A program made the position numbers and the translations under genes. Of a DNA stretch of 64,000 bases, positions 62,111 to 64,000 are shown piece by piece. This DNA is from Strongyloides papillosus (lineage: Eukaryota; Nematoda; Chromadorea; Rhabditida; Strongyloididae): assembly GCA_005656395.1 (NCBI GenBank), contig SRSI01000013.1, positions 806,001 to 870,000 on the forward strand, given 5' to 3'. The stretch's first letter is position 1; each line of letters starts with the position of its first letter. The notes below the pieces were generated by a model. It was not told the DNA's origin. It saw only the letters and a list, made by a program, of their open reading frames with translations, and did not search any database.

Positions 62111-64000
62111 CCCAAAATATTATGTTTCTGGAAACATTTTATAGTGGCAATCAAAAAAAATTTCACTTTTGACTCGCCAAAAATTTTCTCAATCCAAAAA
62201 TAAGAATTTATTAACTTAAAACTTGTTTTTTATTTAAATTTAGTTTATGAATAAAATAAATTAATTATATTACTATATTAAAGTTTTTACTATACCAGAC
62301 AAAAACAATTTTTTCTAATATTGAAATGTAGTAATAAAAAGAACTAAGAATTGTGAAATAAGTTCAAAAATTATGTAGAACAACATATTAATCATTTTAA
62401 AATAGCAATGTATTTAAAGTTCTTTTTATATTAATTTAAAATAAATTAATCTCTTTTCTAAAACTACATAATATTATGCTAAAAATAAATTTATCATAAA
62501 AAGACATTTATTTCTTTAATTAAAAACAATAGTTGTTTTAGTTTAAAGAAAGATTACATAAATTATGATCGTTGTCATTAACAAAATGAATTACTTTACA
62601 AATCCTTCTATAAATAAATTAAACTTGTGTATAAATAAATTTTCCTTCTATTTCGAAAATTATTTTTAATTATTATTTTATTAGTTTGTAATATGTTGGA
62701 ATTTTATGAAATTAAAAGAATGTTTCTCTAGTACAATGTGTTACGGAAGAATATTGTTCTTTTTTTGATCAATGTAAAAATTTTTATATTAAAGCTTATA
62801 CTCTTGTTGATCTATAAAATATAATTTTGATAAACAACATTTGTTAAAGAAAAGATTTAAAATGACAATCATAAAAGTAAATAGTATATATATATAATAA
62901 TGTAGTTTTGGTGACATTATAAAATATATTACATTTAATAAATGAAATAATTTAACAAACTAATTAAATGAATTGATAAGATCAAAGAAAGATTGTTTTT
63001 TTTACAAAGATCTACACATAAACTATAATTAGTTGTAAGTAAAATTTTATATATTATTAACAAAAATCTCTCTAATTTTTCTTATAACAAATTACATATC
63101 AAAACATTTCATTAAATAGGAAAAGATGATGACGACATAGCTTAATTATTAAGTTAAATTTTTTTAATCACAAAAATAAATCAAACATCACTCATTAATT
63201 GTTAAAGTGATAAAAAAAATGTTATATTTTGATGTGATTCTTGACTATGAATCTATTTTAGTTTTATTAATTTAATATTTATACATCTACTATATTTTTA
63301 AATATTTTCATATACCATTCAAAGATATTTTACACTATTTCTTTTGTATTCATTAAGTTATTAATACATAATCAGACTGGTAGAGATACAATAGAGCAAC
63401 TACTTATACGGTAGTCCAATTAAGAGTATTTGAAAAATTACTTTATTAAAAGTAGAAAATTATTTTCATCTCAATCAATAATAAAAATTTTTTAAAAAAC
63501 ATTTTTTTAATTTGTGATCAAAACAAGGTAATCTTAATAATAGTATACCTTCTTTTTTATAAATAAAATGTTCATTAATTAGATTTAATTGGATAACTTG
63601 TATTGTCTATTTAATATTAACAAATAATGGCTTAAAATATTAGACAATTTGTTTTGATCAAAAGTAAATAGGAAAAAAGTTGTTAATATATTATTATTAT
63701 GAAGGAAAGTGTTATTTAATTAATATTTTCTTATTTATTAAAAATTATATTATTATTTGTATTTAGTAAGGAAGTTTTAAACATGTCTGCTGGTTGTTTA
63801 TATATTTGTCATCATATACACTTTACTATCATAAGTTAATAACTTCCTACAAAACAAAATTTTTTTTATTTTAGAAAATTTTCAGGTTTATGTTTAAAGT
63901 TGTCAAAGTATTATGAAGTATATTATATTAAATCAAATTTATTTTTTTATTATAACATAGAAATTTTTACTATTTTTTAGTGCAAATTTGATATTATAGT
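62111..64000. other. Intergenic to the end of the window, no gene seen
   Basis: About 1.9 kb of AT-rich sequence. A slightly GC-richer patch at 63370-63420 was examined as a possible tRNA but lacks A and B box pairing. No feature can be supported. Confidence 0.45.

Noticed and set aside
63370..63420. GC-richer patch considered as a tRNA gene.
   Set aside because: No cloverleaf pairing and no TTCGA-type B box.

Overview
This is an extremely AT-rich eukaryotic window. It holds short spliced genes, many with introns of about 40-80 bp, and animal signalling genes whose closest recognisable relatives are nematode ones: an Eph receptor, a vesicular monoamine transporter, transthyretin-like sequence and a claudin-like protein. 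Base composition, tiny introns, few introns per gene and nematode-type families suggest a clade IV parasitic nematode of the Strongyloides type. That assignment is inferred from sequence character, not from a database match.

Layout. 1-927 is the 3' end of a lysosomal beta-hexosaminidase gene. 4909-5851 (+) is a four-exon claudin-like membrane protein with a GC-AG intron. 6449-7890 (-) is a secreted or anchored protein with three cysteine modules of the Ly6/uPAR type. 10463-20118 (-) is a six-exon gene whose reconstructed reading frame gives a 2061-residue protein: a 1.5-kresidue low-complexity N-terminus, then a PH domain and an actin-related domain. 20805-21137 (-) is an 81-residue two-pass membrane protein. 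21-31 kb is a gene-poor graveyard: a LINE endonuclease remnant, a transthyretin-like pseudogene, an orphan exon and an inverted-repeat element built of 20-bp arrays. 31425-33139 (-) is the vesicular monoamine transporter (cat-1 type). 37261-38845 (+) is a class A peptide GPCR, convergent with 39177-40653 (-), an LPCAT3-type MBOAT lysophospholipid acyltransferase. A 14.6-kb gene desert with strong pyrimidine bias in its right half precedes 55276-58686 (+), an intronless Eph receptor tyrosine kinase (vab-1 type). At 60165 and 61767 (+) are two tandem mini-genes that share a 16-residue N-terminus. The second has a TATA box and is divergent from a possible neuropeptide-like gene on the minus strand.

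Functionally the genes do not form an operon or pathway. Several serve the nervous system or cell surface (cat-1, the peptide GPCR, vab-1, claudin-like, Ly6-like). Exon structures were assembled by hand from splice consensus and phase. Wherever a multi-exon model is given, the phases close exactly to an uninterrupted reading frame, but no transcript evidence was available.
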